From positions 1 through 62,401 of the forward strand of contig CAIPZZ010000063.1 in NCBI GenBank assembly GCA_903869665.1: 62,401 bases of DNA, read 5' to 3'. Under the pieces are notes generated by a model that saw nothing but the letters and a program-made list of their open reading frames with translations, was not told the origin of the DNA and ran no database searches. Made by a program: the position numbers and the translations under genes. This document shows positions 44,747 through 55,523 of this stretch, in pieces. This DNA comes from an uncultured Opitutia bacterium. Its GTDB lineage: Bacteria; Verrucomicrobiota; Verrucomicrobiia; Opitutales; Opitutaceae. Position 1 is the stretch's first letter, and each line of letters opens with the position of its first letter.

Positions 44747-46093
44747 TCAGCGCTGGAACTTCGTGCCGATCAGCCCGCGCAGCGCGTCGTGGAGCGGCTC
44801 GTTGTCGAGGCGGCTGAGGACTTCCTCAAAAAAGCCGAAGGTGAGCAGCTCGTCGGCGTCGGGCTTGGCGATGCCGCGCGACTGGAGATAGAACTCCTGC
44901 TCGGGGTCAATGCGCGAGGAGGTCGCGCCGTGGGTGCAGCGCACGTCGTTGGCTTGGATTTCTAGGCCGGGCAGGGAGTTGGCCTCGGCGTCGTCGCTCA
45001 ACATCAGGTTGCGGTTGCTCTGGTAGGCGTCGGTCTTCTGCGCGTCGGGATCCACGACGATGAGGCCGGAGAATATCGTCTTCGACTGGTCGCGGAGGGC
45101 GTTTTTGTAGAGGAGGTCGCTCTTGGTGTTCGGGGCCTGGTGGATTTGGAGCGTGCGCTGGTCGAACTCCTGCGCGCCCTCGGCGACGGTGAGCGCGAGC
45201 ATCTCGGAGAACGCCCCGGTCCCTTGCAGCAGCGAGAGCGACTCGTGGCGGGCCTGACGGGCGCCGAGATGGAGGTTGAGCGAGCGCACGCGGGCGTCGC
45301 GGCGGACGACGGTGGAGTTGAATTGAAACGAGAGCGTGTCGCGCGACCAGTTTTGCGCAGCGACGTAGGTGAGCTGTGCGCCCGGGCCAGCGTAGAGGTC
45401 GTTCGCGCCGCAGGCAAAATTAGAGGCGCTGCCGGTGGAATCGAAACTTTCACAGACCGTAACTTTGGCGTTTTCCTCGGCGATGACGAGCGTGTGCGGA
45501 AAAACAGCCATCCGGCCGGTGGCACGATGAAGAATGACAATCGGGTCGGGGATCTCGACGCCGCGCGGCACATAAAGGAAGACACCGTCATGGACAAAGG
45601 CCGTGTGGAGTGCGGCGAATTTTTCAGAGCCCAGTTTCTGTGGTTGGGCCATGAAATGCGCCTTGAGCAAATCTTCGTGCTTGATCACCGCTTCGGACAA
45701 GGTGGTGAAAATGACGCCGCGAGAGGCGAGTTCCAGCGGGGTTACTAGCGGGCCTCCGTGCGGGATGTTGGAGAAGAATGACGCGCCCATTTGCCCGCCC
45801 TTGGCTTTCAATTCCAGCGCCGAAATTCTGGCCTCGCTCGCGGTGATTTGTTCCTTGATGAAATCAACATCTGTGGTGAACCCATCCAGTGTGAGGCCGG
45901 CGAGGGTGCTGAAGCGCCAGGACTCGTTGGTGCGTGAGGGGAGCGGGAGCGACGCGAAGGTCTCGTAGGCGGCGCGCTTGCGGTCGAGCCACCAGGCGGG
46001 CGAGTTTGCCTGGGAGGCGAGGTGCGCGGCGAAGGCCTCGGAGGTGAAGCTGCCGACGGGGGACTTGGTTTCGATCAAAGTGGATGCGGACAT
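44747..46093 (-). CDS. sufD: Fe-S cluster assembly protein SufD
   Basis: A 448-residue scaffold partner of SufB in the SufBCD complex. The N-terminal helical part has SWRFSTLAGL. The beta-helix core has VFLYVPRGVEIPDPIV and SDLLYKNAL, and it ends near CTHGATSSRIDPEQEFYLQSRGI, a signature shared with SufB. The ATG at 46093 starts MSAST. It is the last suf gene; no sufS or sufU follows. Confidence 0.95.
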   Translation of the reverse strand: MSASTLIETKSPVGSFTSEAFAAHLASQANSPAWWLDRKRAAYETFASLPLPSRTNESWRFSTLAGLTLDGFTTDVDFIKEQITASEARISALELKAKGGQMGASFFSNIPHGGPLVTPLELASRGVIFTTLSEAVIKHEDLLKAHFMAQPQKLGSEKFAALHTAFVHDGVFLYVPRGVEIPDPIVILHRATGRMAVFPHTLVIAEENAKVTVCESFDSTGSASNFACGANDLYAGPGAQLTYVAAQNWSRDTLSFQFNSTVVRRDARVRSLNLHLGARQARHESLSLLQGTGAFSEMLALTVAEGAQEFDQRTLQIHQAPNTKSDLLYKNALRDQSKTIFSGLIVVDPDAQKTDAYQSNRNLMLSDDAEANSLPGLEIQANDVRCTHGATSSRIDPEQEFYLQSRGIAKPDADELLTFGFFEEVLSRLDNEPLHDALRGLIGTKFQR

Positions 46094-46102
46094 CTGGAAA
46101 GT

Positions 46103-46130
46103 GCGGAGTGCGGAATTCGGAATGCGGAAT
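46103..46130. repeat. four-unit heptanucleotide repeat between sufB and sufD
   Basis: Units are GCGGAGT, GCGGAAT, TCGGAAT, GCGGAAT on the plus strand, directly upstream of sufD on the minus strand. A related seventh-base unit (GGAAAGT) precedes them. It has the same unit number and length as the arrays in MuiA copies 2 and 3 but a different sequence. It lies within the transcribed 108-base sufB-sufD gap. Confidence 0.7.
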
Positions 46131-46201
46131 AGAATGATCGGCGGGTGGCGATGCTGAGCGGGATGCCGCAATCCACATTCGCCAATCCGCGATGCTTGGC
46201 G

Positions 46202-47656
<1,455 letters not shown>

Positions 47657-47700
47657 GGAATCTGGGATTTGAATTTGAGAGCTGCGCGGTGAAAGCCCCG

Positions 47701-48462
47701 TCAGGCGGCGGCGAACTCCTTTTTGACCCAGTCATAACCCTTGGCCTCAAGCTCAAGCGCGAGGGACTTGTCGCCGCTTTTCACAATGCGACCGTCCCAC
47801 ATGACGTGGACGTGATCGGGCACGATGTGGTCGAGCAGGCGCTGGTAATGGGTGATGAGTAGGATGCCGGGCGCGGACGGGCCGCCGCGCAGGGCGTTGA
47901 CGCCGTCGGCGACGATGCGGAGCGCGTCAATGTCGAGGCCGGAGTCGGTCTCGTCCATCAGCGCGAACTTCGGCTCAAGCATCGCCATCTGCAAAATCTC
48001 ACAGCGCTTCTTCTCGCCGCCAGAAAAGCCGTCATTGACTGAGCGCGACGTGAATTTCCGGTCAATTTTCAGCAAATCCATTTTTGCGTAGAGTCGCTTG
48101 TAGTAGGCGGTGGCGTCGAGCTCCTCGCCTTCGGCAAGGCGGGCCTGCACGGCGGCACGGAGGAAGTTGGCGATAGAGACACCGGGAATCTCGCTAGGAT
48201 ATTGGAACGCGAGGAATAGGCCGGAACGCGCACGCTCGTCGGCCTCCTGTGCGAGGATGGACGCGCCATTCAGGAGCACGTCGCCCGACGTGATCGTGTA
48301 GTCGGGATGGCCGGCCACGGCTTTGGCGAGGGTGGACTTGCCGGTGCCGTTGGGGCCCATGATGGCGTGGACTTCGCCGCTGCGGATCGTCAGGGAAAAG
48401 CCTTTGACGATGGATTTGTCACCGATGGCGACGTGGAGGTCTTTGATTTCGAGCTGGCTCAT
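47701..48462 (-). CDS. sufC: Fe-S assembly ATPase SufC
   Basis: A 253-residue ABC-type ATPase driving the SufBCD complex. Walker A is GPNGTGKST (36-44), the signature [14 protein letters not shown] and Walker [13 protein letters not shown]. It begins 54 bases after the Fur-family gene and leads into sufB, so the four genes look like one operon. Confidence 0.97.
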   Translation of the reverse strand: MSQLEIKDLHVAIGDKSIVKGFSLTIRSGEVHAIMGPNGTGKSTLAKAVAGHPDYTITSGDVLLNGASILAQEADERARSGLFLAFQYPSEIPGVSIANFLRAAVQARLAEGEELDATAYYKRLYAKMDLLKIDRKFTSRSVNDGFSGGEKKRCEILQMAMLEPKFALMDETDSGLDIDALRIVADGVNALRGGPSAPGILLITHYQRLLDHIVPDHVHVMWDGRIVKSGDKSLALELEAKGYDWVKKEFAAA

Positions 48463-48516
48463 TGCGTGGTGGAAAGTGGAGGAAGATTTCGGACAAACCT
48501 ACGATCGGCAGGAATG

Positions 48517-48948
48517 TCAGCGGGTGGCCTTGGTCTTGCCCCGGAACGTGATCTCGACCGCGCTCGCCTCGTAGCCGAGAGGCAGCACGGACTTTACGCG
48601 GTCGAGCAGGCCGGGAGGCAGATCAATGTCGTGGGTCGCGCCGCTTTTCTCGTCGTGAAAATGCGCATGCGGGCGGAGGTTCGGACAGTAGCGGGTCGGC
48701 TCCCGCTCCAGGTTGACCTGCCGCACCAACCCGCAGGAGACGAGAGTCTCAAGGCAGTTGTAAACGGTGGCGAGCGAGATGCCGGGGAGATTCTCCTTCA
48801 CGCGTGTGAACACTTGGTCGGCCGTTGGATGGTCGCGTTTGTGCAGCAGCACGTCATAGACGATCTCACGCTGGGGCGTGGCGCGCAGGCCGGAGTCGGC
48901 GAGGCGTTGTGCGAGCGAGTCGGTGTTGGAGTCGGCGAGGCCGGACAT
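48517..48948 (-). CDS. Fur-family transcriptional regulator heading the suf operon
   Basis: A 143-residue metal-dependent repressor. The winged helix is residues 1-85 (GLRATPQREIVYDVLL, ISLATVYNCLETLVSCGLV). The metal-site segment PHAHFHDEKSGATHDID has the HxHFHD pattern. The C-terminal CxxC zinc pairs of many Fur/PerR proteins are absent: the only Cys residues lie in NCLETLVSC and RYCPN. The ATG at 48948 is chosen because it directly precedes the domain and lies after two palindromic operators. It is first in a likely operon with sufCBD, so it probably senses iron or peroxide and represses its own operon. Confidence 0.88.
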   Translation of the reverse strand: MSGLADSNTDSLAQRLADSGLRATPQREIVYDVLLHKRDHPTADQVFTRVKENLPGISLATVYNCLETLVSCGLVRQVNLEREPTRYCPNLRPHAHFHDEKSGATHDIDLPPGLLDRVKSVLPLGYEASAVEITFRGKTKATR

Positions 48949-48965
48949 GGATACAAGGAACCAAA

Positions 48966-48980
48966 TTGGAATCATTCCAA
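48966..48980. promoter_or_regulatory. palindromic operator 1 upstream of the fur-suf operon
   Basis: TTGGAATCATTCCAA is a perfect 15-bp palindrome around one central base, 18 bases upstream of the Fur-family start codon. It has the size and symmetry of Fur/PerR boxes but a different sequence. Confidence 0.75.
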
Positions 48981-48992
48981 GGAGCAAGCTCG

Positions 48993-49011
48993 AATTGGAA
49001 TAATTCCAATT
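48993..49011. promoter_or_regulatory. palindromic operator 2 upstream of the fur-suf operon
   Basis: AATTGGAATAATTCCAATT is a perfect 19-bp palindrome. Its centre (49002) is 29 bases from the centre of the first box (48973), about three helix turns, which would place two dimers on one DNA face. Confidence 0.78.
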
Positions 49012-49099
49012 AGAAGGGAAAGGCCCGCCGGAGTCCGATCGCCATCCTGCGGGTAGCAAATCGGCCACCACCGGGCATGCGCGGCGAAATATGCCTGGC

Positions 49100-50125
49100 T
49101 CAAAACTGCGGGCGCGAGAGGCCGAGCTTGATCATCGCCTGCCGCACGGGACCGGGTTCGGTGGGGCGCAGATTCGGGGGGAGTTGTTCGAGAAAACCCG
49201 CGTGCGCGGCGGCCGCGAGCGGGGTGACGCCGCTGTAGTTGCGGAGCGCGAGCAGCGCGGGCGTGAGCAGGCTGGGCGGGATTTGCCGGATATGACCGGC
49301 GGCGGCGGCGGCGTGGAGCGGGGTGTCACCGTCGTCGTTGCGGGTCGCGAGCAGGTCGGCGGTGAGCTGGCCGGGAGGGATCTTGTCGAGCTGGCCGGTC
49401 TCGGCGGCGGCGTGGATGACGGTGAAGCCGCTCTTGCTGCGGCGCACGAGGTGGTCGTGAGTGAGAAACGCTGTGGGCACATCTCCCAGGTGGCCGGAGA
49501 TGGCGGCCGCATGGAGCACGGTGTCACCGGCATTGGTGGCGGCGAGGAGCGCGTCGGGGGTGAGCAGCACGAGCGGGAGCTGGCCGAGGTTGCCGTTGAG
49601 GGCGGCGACATGGAGGACGGTCTCGCCGCTGAGGTTGGCGATGGCGAGCAGACGGGCCGTGAGAAACCGCGGCGGGACGCGGTCGAGCGTGCCATTTTCG
49701 GCGGCCTCGTGGAGAAGATTACTGCCCAGGTCGGTGCGCGTGAGAACCAGCTCCTCGTCGAGCAGGCCGGCGGGGAGCTGGCCGAGGTGACCGTGCGCGG
49801 CGGCGACGTGCAGGACGGTGTAGCCGGAATGGCTGCGCGCGAGCAGGTGCGGACGCGAGAGGAGGGCGGGCGGCACCTGGCCGAGATGTCCGCCGATGGC
49901 GGCCTGGTGCAGGGGGGTGTAGCCGGCGTCGTTTTTCACGAGCAGGGCCTCGGGCGAGAGCGTGGCGGGCGCGAGATCGGCGAGGCGGCCGTATTTGGCG
50001 GCGAGGTGCAGGAGGGTGTAGCCGGCGGCGTTGCGGGCGAGAAGGCGGTCCGCCGGGAGCGCGCGGAGCTCCTCGCCGGTGAGCCGGTCCGCGCGAAGGG
50101 CGTTGTGCAGCGCGTTCGTTTCCAT
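49100..50125 (-). CDS. ankyrin-repeat protein
   Basis: A 341-residue protein without a signal peptide or membrane helix. From about residue 30 there are about nine repeats of exactly 33 residues, with the GYTLLH / GYTPLH / GYTVLH / GDTVLH / GDTPLH turn recurring at residues 35, 68, 101, 134, 167, 200, 233, 266 and 299. Each repeat ends with HLGQLPP.LLT..LLA..N, instead of the usual long second helix. It is a protein-binding scaffold by analogy; the partner is unknown. The nearest neighbours are a Fur regulator and ribosomal protein genes, giving no functional hint. Confidence 0.85.
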   Translation of the reverse strand: METNALHNALRADRLTGEELRALPADRLLARNAAGYTLLHLAAKYGRLADLAPATLSPEALLVKNDAGYTPLHQAAIGGHLGQVPPALLSRPHLLARSHSGYTVLHVAAAHGHLGQLPAGLLDEELVLTRTDLGSNLLHEAAENGTLDRVPPRFLTARLLAIANLSGETVLHVAALNGNLGQLPLVLLTPDALLAATNAGDTVLHAAAISGHLGDVPTAFLTHDHLVRRSKSGFTVIHAAAETGQLDKIPPGQLTADLLATRNDDGDTPLHAAAAAGHIRQIPPSLLTPALLALRNYSGVTPLAAAAHAGFLEQLPPNLRPTEPGPVRQAMIKLGLSRPQF

Positions 50126-50245
50126 GCGGGGGTGAGGGAACGCCCGCGTCCGGTGTGGCGCAAAGCAAAAAAAGCGCGGGCGCGCAGCTTTACGTTTAAT
50201 TCATTGACAGGGCCTGCGCCGCCCGGTGTTTTGGTCACCCTTTTT

Positions 50246-50371
50246 ATGAAAGTCGTCTCCTCCATCAAGTCCGCCAAGAAGCGCCATCCGGCGTGCCAGG
50301 TCGTGCGCCGCAAGGGCAAGATCTACGTCATCAACAAGGTCGAGCCGCGCTACAAGGCCCGCCAAGGTTGA
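50246..50371 (+). CDS. rpmJ: ribosomal protein bL36, zinc-independent type
   Basis: A 41-residue protein ([20 protein letters not shown], then [21 protein letters not shown]). The start [13 protein letters not shown] and a single Cys mark the B-type bL36, which lacks the C.C..C..H zinc site. A perfect TTGACA at 50204-50209 with TGTTTT 17 bases later (50227-50232) may be its promoter, with a very short leader. It is adjacent to B-type bL31. Confidence 0.93.
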   Translation: MKVVSSIKSAKKRHPACQVVRRKGKIYVINKVEPRYKARQG

Positions 50372-50409
50372 GCCGCTCCGCGTCTCGCCAACTTCTCTAT
50401 ATTTCCGTC

Positions 50410-50670
50410 ATGAAAGCTGAAACCCATCCCTCTCTAAACCGCGTTTGCTTCCTCGATGTCGCCACGGGGAAACGTTTTCTCACCCGCTCGACCATGAAGT
50501 CCGCCCGCAAGGAGACCATTGACGGCGTCGAGCACTTCGTTGTCATCCGCGACGTGACGATGGACTCGCACCCCGCCTACACCGGCGAGAAGCGCCTCGT
50601 GGACACCGCCGGCCGCGTGGAAAAGTTCACCTCGAAGTTCAAGCGCACCACGGGCAAGGCTGCCAAATAA
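50410..50670 (+). CDS. rpmE: ribosomal protein bL31, type B (zinc-independent)
   Basis: An 86-residue protein (MKAETHPSLNRVCFLDVATG...). The CFLD.ATG..FLT.ST and VVIRDVTMDSHPAYTGE segments match type B bL31. The CxxC pair of type A forms is absent. It follows bL36 by 38 bases, likely on the same transcript. In other bacteria these forms appear when zinc is scarce and are under Zur control. Confidence 0.93.
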   Translation: MKAETHPSLNRVCFLDVATGKRFLTRSTMKSARKETIDGVEHFVVIRDVTMDSHPAYTGEKRLVDTAGRVEKFTSKFKRTTGKAAK

Positions 50671-50681
50671 GTTTCCTGAAT

Positions 50682-52850
50682 TCAGGCGACCTCAATTGTC
50701 TGAACGGGGTCGTAGTTTTGTTCCAATTTGGCAGCAATGGTGCGCAGCATGCTTTGAAGAGCCGGCATCCCGATTGGCTTGGTGAGGTAGGCGTCCATGC
50801 CGGCTTCGAGGCATTTTTCATGATCACCCGCCATTGCGTTGGCGGTGAGGGCGACGATATAGGGCTGACGTTCTTGGGGGAGGGTGCGGCGAATTCTAAC
50901 GGTGGCTTCGTGACCATCCATCTCCGGCATTTGCACATCCATGAACACGAGGTCGTAATCGTGACGGCTGACTGCGGCGAAGGCTTGAGCCCCGTTGCCG
51001 GCGACGTCGGCACGGCAGCCGAGCTTAGCGAGCATTTGCGTGATGACCTTCTGGTTGACCGGATTGTCCTCGGCAACCAGCAGACGCAGCTTCGCGAGCA
51101 CGTAGTGATCCACGCCGATCGTGCCGACAGGGGATAGCGCAGCGGCAGGCTTGCTGGCGCGGCCTTCCAAAAATTGGAGTAGCACGGTCGGTTCCAGCGG
51201 CTTGTGTAAAACACTCGCGGGCAGACCGGTGGCGGCAATACTCGACGGGAGTTTCTTGGCGAAGTGTTCCAACCACGCGAGCCGCGAGGTGCCGGTTTCA
51301 GCCGCGTTCGCGAGCAAGTCCCGGAGAGTAGTGGCGGCGGCTTCCGCTAGACTCGTATCCACCAAGATGAAGTCGAACGTCTGCAATGTGTCCTCCAGAG
51401 CACGCAGCTCCTCCACCGTGCCAGCTTCGGTGACGTGCAGTCCCCATGGCACGACAGTATCGCGGAGCGCCCGTCGGCAGGTGGCGTTGTCATCGGCTAC
51501 CAGCAGGCTGCGGCCGGAGAGTGCGGCGCGTGGAAACGTCGGGCAGGCCTCGGGCAAGTTGAGGGTAGCGGGCAGCCAAAACCAAAAGGTTGAGCCGTGG
51601 CTCGGCTGGCTGTCCACGCCGATGCGCCCGTTAAACAACTCGAAGAGCCGGCGGCAGATAGCGAGACCGAGACCAGTGCCGCCGAACCGCCGGGCCATCG
51701 AGGAGTCGGCCTGGGTGAACGGCTGAAACAGAGCAGCGACTTTCTCCGGCTCGATACCGATGCCGGAGTCGTGCACTTCAAAGAGCAGTGCGGGCGGGGC
51801 GTGTTCCGCTCCGGGAAAACCCGGCGGCAGCTGGCGCACGCGCACCAGCACTTCGCCGCGCTCGGTGAACTTGATGGCATTACCGATGAGGTTGGAAAAT
51901 ATTTGTTGCAGCCGCGTCGGGTCGCCCGCGATCACGGTCGGCACACCGGGCTCAAGCCGGTAGATCAGGTCGATATTCTTTTCCGCGGCCTTGGGTGAAA
52001 AAAGATGGAGGCAACTGACGAGGCAGCTTTCGAGGTTGACCGGCTGCATCTCGAGGTCGAGCCGCCCGGACTCAATCTTGGAGAAATCCAAAATGTCATT
52101 CAGCACGGTCAGCAATGACTGGCCGGATCGTTCGATGGTTTGCAGGCATTCACGCTGCTCCTCGTCGAGCAAGGTGTGCTGGAGCAGGCTGGTCATGCCG
52201 ATGACGCCGTTGAGTGGCGTGCGGATCTCGTGGCTCATGTTGGCGAGAAAATCCGACTTTGCGCGTGCGGCCTGCAAGGCGTGGTCACGTGCGGATGCCA
52301 ATTCTTGGTTGGTCCGATTGAGCTTTTCGCCAGAGGTGGCGAGTTCCGAAATCTGGCTGAGAAATAACCGGTGTTGTAGATGCACCAGCGCCTGCACCGG
52401 GATCAGTCCGAGCAACCGTCGCTCCGCATCCACCAGCACGACCTCGTTGTAAAAATCTTTGCCGGAGCGAGCAAACGCGGCCGCTAACACCTCGGTGATT
52501 GGCTGGCCAAGGGGGATCATGAGACAAGCCTGCTCCATTAGTTCCCGCACAGGTTTCCGGGCATAGAGGGCAAACCCAAAACGGCTCGCCATGACCTGAT
52601 CGATTTTGCTGCGCAAGAGCAGCCCGGTAACCATTCCGGTCTCGACGACTACAGCAAAATCAGCGCGGAGGTGATGGAGCGTGCCTCGTGCGTCCTCCAC
52701 CGCCGTGGTTGGAGTGAATACAAGCCGGTGAGACACAAGTGACAGAAGTAGATCGGTCCCGTTCGTGTCCACTGCTCGGCCGGGTGGCGGAGAGAGTTGG
52801 TGTGGATCGAGAGGCTCGGTTAAAGATGGAGTGCATGAACTCATGCACAT
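50682..52850 (-). CDS. soluble hybrid histidine kinase with CBS-like pair and two receivers
   Basis: A 722-residue cytoplasmic kinase with no membrane helix. Residues about 38-165 look like a CBS pair ([31 protein letters not shown]). A coiled coil (165-197) leads to HisKA ([18 protein letters not shown]207), the ATPase ([21 protein letters not shown]), a degenerate receiver ([14 protein letters not shown]... [10 protein letters not shown]) and a good C-terminal receiver ([27 protein letters not shown]). CBS pairs bind adenine nucleotides, so it may sense energy state or a nucleotide messenger (inference). Its stop overlaps a small palindrome 12 bases after the bL31 stop. Confidence 0.88.
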   Translation of the reverse strand: MCMSSCTPSLTEPLDPHQLSPPPGRAVDTNGTDLLLSLVSHRLVFTPTTAVEDARGTLHHLRADFAVVVETGMVTGLLLRSKIDQVMASRFGFALYARKPVRELMEQACLMIPLGQPITEVLAAAFARSGKDFYNEVVLVDAERRLLGLIPVQALVHLQHRLFLSQISELATSGEKLNRTNQELASARDHALQAARAKSDFLANMSHEIRTPLNGVIGMTSLLQHTLLDEEQRECLQTIERSGQSLLTVLNDILDFSKIESGRLDLEMQPVNLESCLVSCLHLFSPKAAEKNIDLIYRLEPGVPTVIAGDPTRLQQIFSNLIGNAIKFTERGEVLVRVRQLPPGFPGAEHAPPALLFEVHDSGIGIEPEKVAALFQPFTQADSSMARRFGGTGLGLAICRRLFELFNGRIGVDSQPSHGSTFWFWLPATLNLPEACPTFPRAALSGRSLLVADDNATCRRALRDTVVPWGLHVTEAGTVEELRALEDTLQTFDFILVDTSLAEAAATTLRDLLANAAETGTSRLAWLEHFAKKLPSSIAATGLPASVLHKPLEPTVLLQFLEGRASKPAAALSPVGTIGVDHYVLAKLRLLVAEDNPVNQKVITQMLAKLGCRADVAGNGAQAFAAVSRHDYDLVFMDVQMPEMDGHEATVRIRRTLPQERQPYIVALTANAMAGDHEKCLEAGMDAYLTKPIGMPALQSMLRTIAAKLEQNYDPVQTIEVA

Positions 52851-53089
52851 CCCATCGGAAAGGCAGTTCGTGAAATTAGCCGTTACGTGTGAAGATTAGG
52901 TCACATTTGCCATGTGCGGATGAGAAGCGGGATGCGCACACGACTTACGGAAAACGTGCTCCAAAAACGGTTGGGATATCTTCGTGAGATGGTCATACCC
53001 GAACATTGCATCTGGCAGCTAAGCCACAAAGTTGATTATTTTCGTGTCTTATTCCGATTCCCTGCACCAAGCTGGGTGGCATATTTTCC

Positions 53090-54304
53090 ATGCGAATCCG
53101 CGCCTTTCAAGGTCTTGTCCCAGTGCCCGCGCTCGCGCCCGAGGTGGCGTGTGTGCCTTACGATGTCGTCAACGCCGCCGAGGCCGCCGCGCTCGCCGCC
53201 GGCCGGCCGCGCAGCCTGCTGCATGTGGACCGCGCGGAGATTGACCTGCCGCCGGACACGAATCCCTACTCGGACGCCGTCTATGCCAAGGCCCGCGAAA
53301 ATTTCCTCGCGCTCCAGCGCGACGGCACGCTCCTCCGCGAGACCGAGCCGTGCCTCTACATCTACCAGCAGCAGATGGGCGCGCACACGCAGCGTGGCCT
53401 CGTCGCCGTCTGCCATGTCGAGGACTACGACGCGGAGCTGATCAAGAAGCACGAGAAGACCCGCAAGGACAAGGAGGACGACCGCACGCGCCTCATCGGT
53501 GCCCTCGGCGCGAACACCGGTCCGGTGTTCCTTACCTACCGCGACGAGCTTGCCGTGACCGCGCTCGTCAACGCTAAGACCCGCGAGACGCCCCTGCACG
53601 ACTTCACCGCGCCCGACGGCATCCGTCACACCGCGTGGCGCATCCCCGGCGGCGCGGAGTGGGTTGCCGCCTTCGGCCGCGTGCCGGTGAGCTACATCGC
53701 CGACGGACACCATCGCGCGGCCAGCGCCGCCCGCGTGGCCCGCGACCGTCGCGCCGCCAACCCCGCGCACACCGGGGCGGAGGACTATAACTGGTTCCTC
53801 TGCGTGCTGTTTCCCGCGAGTGAGCTTAAAATCCTGCCCTACAACCGCATCGTCTCCGACCTCAACTGCCATACCCCGGAAAATTTTCTGGCCAAGGTGA
53901 AGGCGACCTTCGGGCTCGAAGAAAACGCCGCGCCGTCGCCCGACGCGGTTGGCCGCGTGAGCATGTTTATTGGCGGAAAATGGTTCGGCCTGCGCTGCCC
54001 CGTGGATGCGAAGGCCGACCCCGTCGCGCGGCTCGACGTGAGTGTGTTGCAGGATCGGCTACTCGCGCCGCTGCTCGGCATTGACGACCCGCGCACGAGC
54101 AAGCGGGTGGATTTCGTCGGCGGCATCCGCGGCCCGGACGAGCTGGTGAGGCGCGTCAACGCCGAGGGCGGCGTGGCGTTCTCGATGTTTCCGACTACGG
54201 TAGCGCAGCTCATGGCCATCGCCGACGCCGGCCAGATCATGCCGCCGAAAAGCACCTGGTTCGAGCCCAAGCTGCGCTCAGGGCTGTTCACGCATACGTT
54301 CTGA
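53090..54304 (+). CDS. DUF1015 family protein
   Basis: A 404-residue cytoplasmic protein. The start MRIRAFQGLVP, CVPYDVVNAAEA, FLTYRDEL, the YIADGHHRAASAARVA signature and the C-terminal VAFSMFPTTVAQLMAIADAG with MPPKSTWFEPKLRSGLF are typical of DUF1015, a widespread family of unknown function. The length matches the family. It stands alone; the flanking genes point to no pathway. Confidence 0.85.
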   Translation: MRIRAFQGLVPVPALAPEVACVPYDVVNAAEAAALAAGRPRSLLHVDRAEIDLPPDTNPYSDAVYAKARENFLALQRDGTLLRETEPCLYIYQQQMGAHTQRGLVAVCHVEDYDAELIKKHEKTRKDKEDDRTRLIGALGANTGPVFLTYRDELAVTALVNAKTRETPLHDFTAPDGIRHTAWRIPGGAEWVAAFGRVPVSYIADGHHRAASAARVARDRRAANPAHTGAEDYNWFLCVLFPASELKILPYNRIVSDLNCHTPENFLAKVKATFGLEENAAPSPDAVGRVSMFIGGKWFGLRCPVDAKADPVARLDVSVLQDRLLAPLLGIDDPRTSKRVDFVGGIRGPDELVRRVNAEGGVAFSMFPTTVAQLMAIADAGQIMPPKSTWFEPKLRSGLFTHTF

Positions 54305-54482
54305 CAACCATGGGGCTTGAGCTCTTGTCGAGCGTGGGCAACACGTCTGGGCGATAAATCCTACATGGGATCACGCCATGGGGAGCAGAATATCCGACGC
54401 GGTTCCTAATAACGAGCTCGCCGAGGATGGCGTGTTCCACCCGCGAGGTCACCGGTTGGCGTCCCGGCCGTCATCCGTCTGC

Positions 54483-55523
54483 TCAGGGCTTGTCGGGCAC
54501 GGGCGAGGCGAGGGGATAGATGCGGACGTAGTAGCTGTCGCGCAGGCGGGCGATCCACTTGGCCTCGGCCTCGCGGCCGAGCTGCGCGGCGAGCTCCGTC
54601 TGGATTTCGCCGCTGACCGCGCTGAGAGGTTTCAGGCCGGCGTCCTTGCGATCCACGACACTGAGCAGATGGCAGGCGTCCTCGCGGAGGATGGGGCCGC
54701 TGAAGGCGCCTTTTTGCAACGTGAAGGCGGGCGTGGCAAACTCGACTATCATCTTGGATTTTTCCCGCCAGCCCATCTCGCCGCCGTTGTCGCGATAAAC
54801 GTCCTCGCTGACCTCACGGGCGAGCACCTCGAATTTTTCTCCGGCATTGAGGCGGGCGTAGATGGGCTGCATGCGGGCGAGCAGGGCGGCGTCGGTCTCA
54901 CCGGCACCCCTTTTCAAGGTGATGAGGCGGAGCAGGACCGCGTCCTCCTGACGGAAATCGGCGGAGTCCTTGTGCGCGTTGTAAAAGTCTTCGACCTGAC
55001 GCGGGCTGACGACCGTCTCGCTGCGACGGTGCTGCAGGCGCATAATGTTGTTGATGAGTTTCTCCTCGATCTGTTGGCGGAAGTCGCGGGGGGTCCAGCC
55101 GTTGTCGCGGAGGTGCTGGAGATAGGCGGTGCGGTCGCCGCCGAATTCCGTTTGGAGGCTCTCGGCGACATATTGATCAACCAAGCTCGCGGGGATGCGC
55201 CGGTGGCCGTCCTTCTTGAAATCGTGGACGATGAGAAGGCGGTTGATGAGGTCGTTGAGGATATCGTTCTGGAGTTGCTCGAGCATGTCGTAGAACTCCT
55301 TCTCGTTGCGCGCGCGGCGGCGGAGGCCGTCCACATTCCGATAGACCTCGCGGCGCACATCATCGAGGGTGATGATGCGATCCTCGACCTTGGCGACCAC
55401 GGTGGCGCCGGGCAGGGGGGCGGTGCCAGCGGCGGCGGGCTTCGGCTCCGGCACGGGCGCGATGGCGGCGGACGCGAGCGCGGGCAGCGCGGCGGCGAGC
55501 AGGAGGAGGCGGCGGGGCGTCAT
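54483..55523 (-). CDS. SurA-like periplasmic chaperone/peptidyl-prolyl isomerase
   Basis: A 346-residue exported protein. A signal peptide covers about 1-19, followed by a Pro/Ala spacer. The SurA N-domain helices contain LINRLLIVHDF and LVDQYVAESLQTEFGG. A parvulin domain (about 190-290) has ARLNAGEKFEVLAREVSED and NGGEMGWREKSKM. It assists outer-membrane protein folding. Its ATG overlaps the mfd stop by 4 bases (ATGA), so the two are translationally coupled. Confidence 0.88.
   Translation of the reverse strand: MTPRRLLLLAAALPALASAAIAPVPEPKPAAAGTAPLPGATVVAKVEDRIITLDDVRREVYRNVDGLRRRARNEKEFYDMLEQLQNDILNDLINRLLIVHDFKKDGHRRIPASLVDQYVAESLQTEFGGDRTAYLQHLRDNGWTPRDFRQQIEEKLINNIMRLQHRRSETVVSPRQVEDFYNAHKDSADFRQEDAVLLRLITLKRGAGETDAALLARMQPIYARLNAGEKFEVLAREVSEDVYRDNGGEMGWREKSKMIVEFATPAFTLQKGAFSGPILREDACHLLSVVDRKDAGLKPLSAVSGEIQTELAAQLGREAEAKWIARLRDSYYVRIYPLASPVPDKP

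Noticed and set aside
50675-50686. CCTGAATTCAGG palindrome after bL31 as a terminator
   Set aside because: It is a 12-base perfect palindrome without loop or T tract and overlaps the convergent kinase stop.
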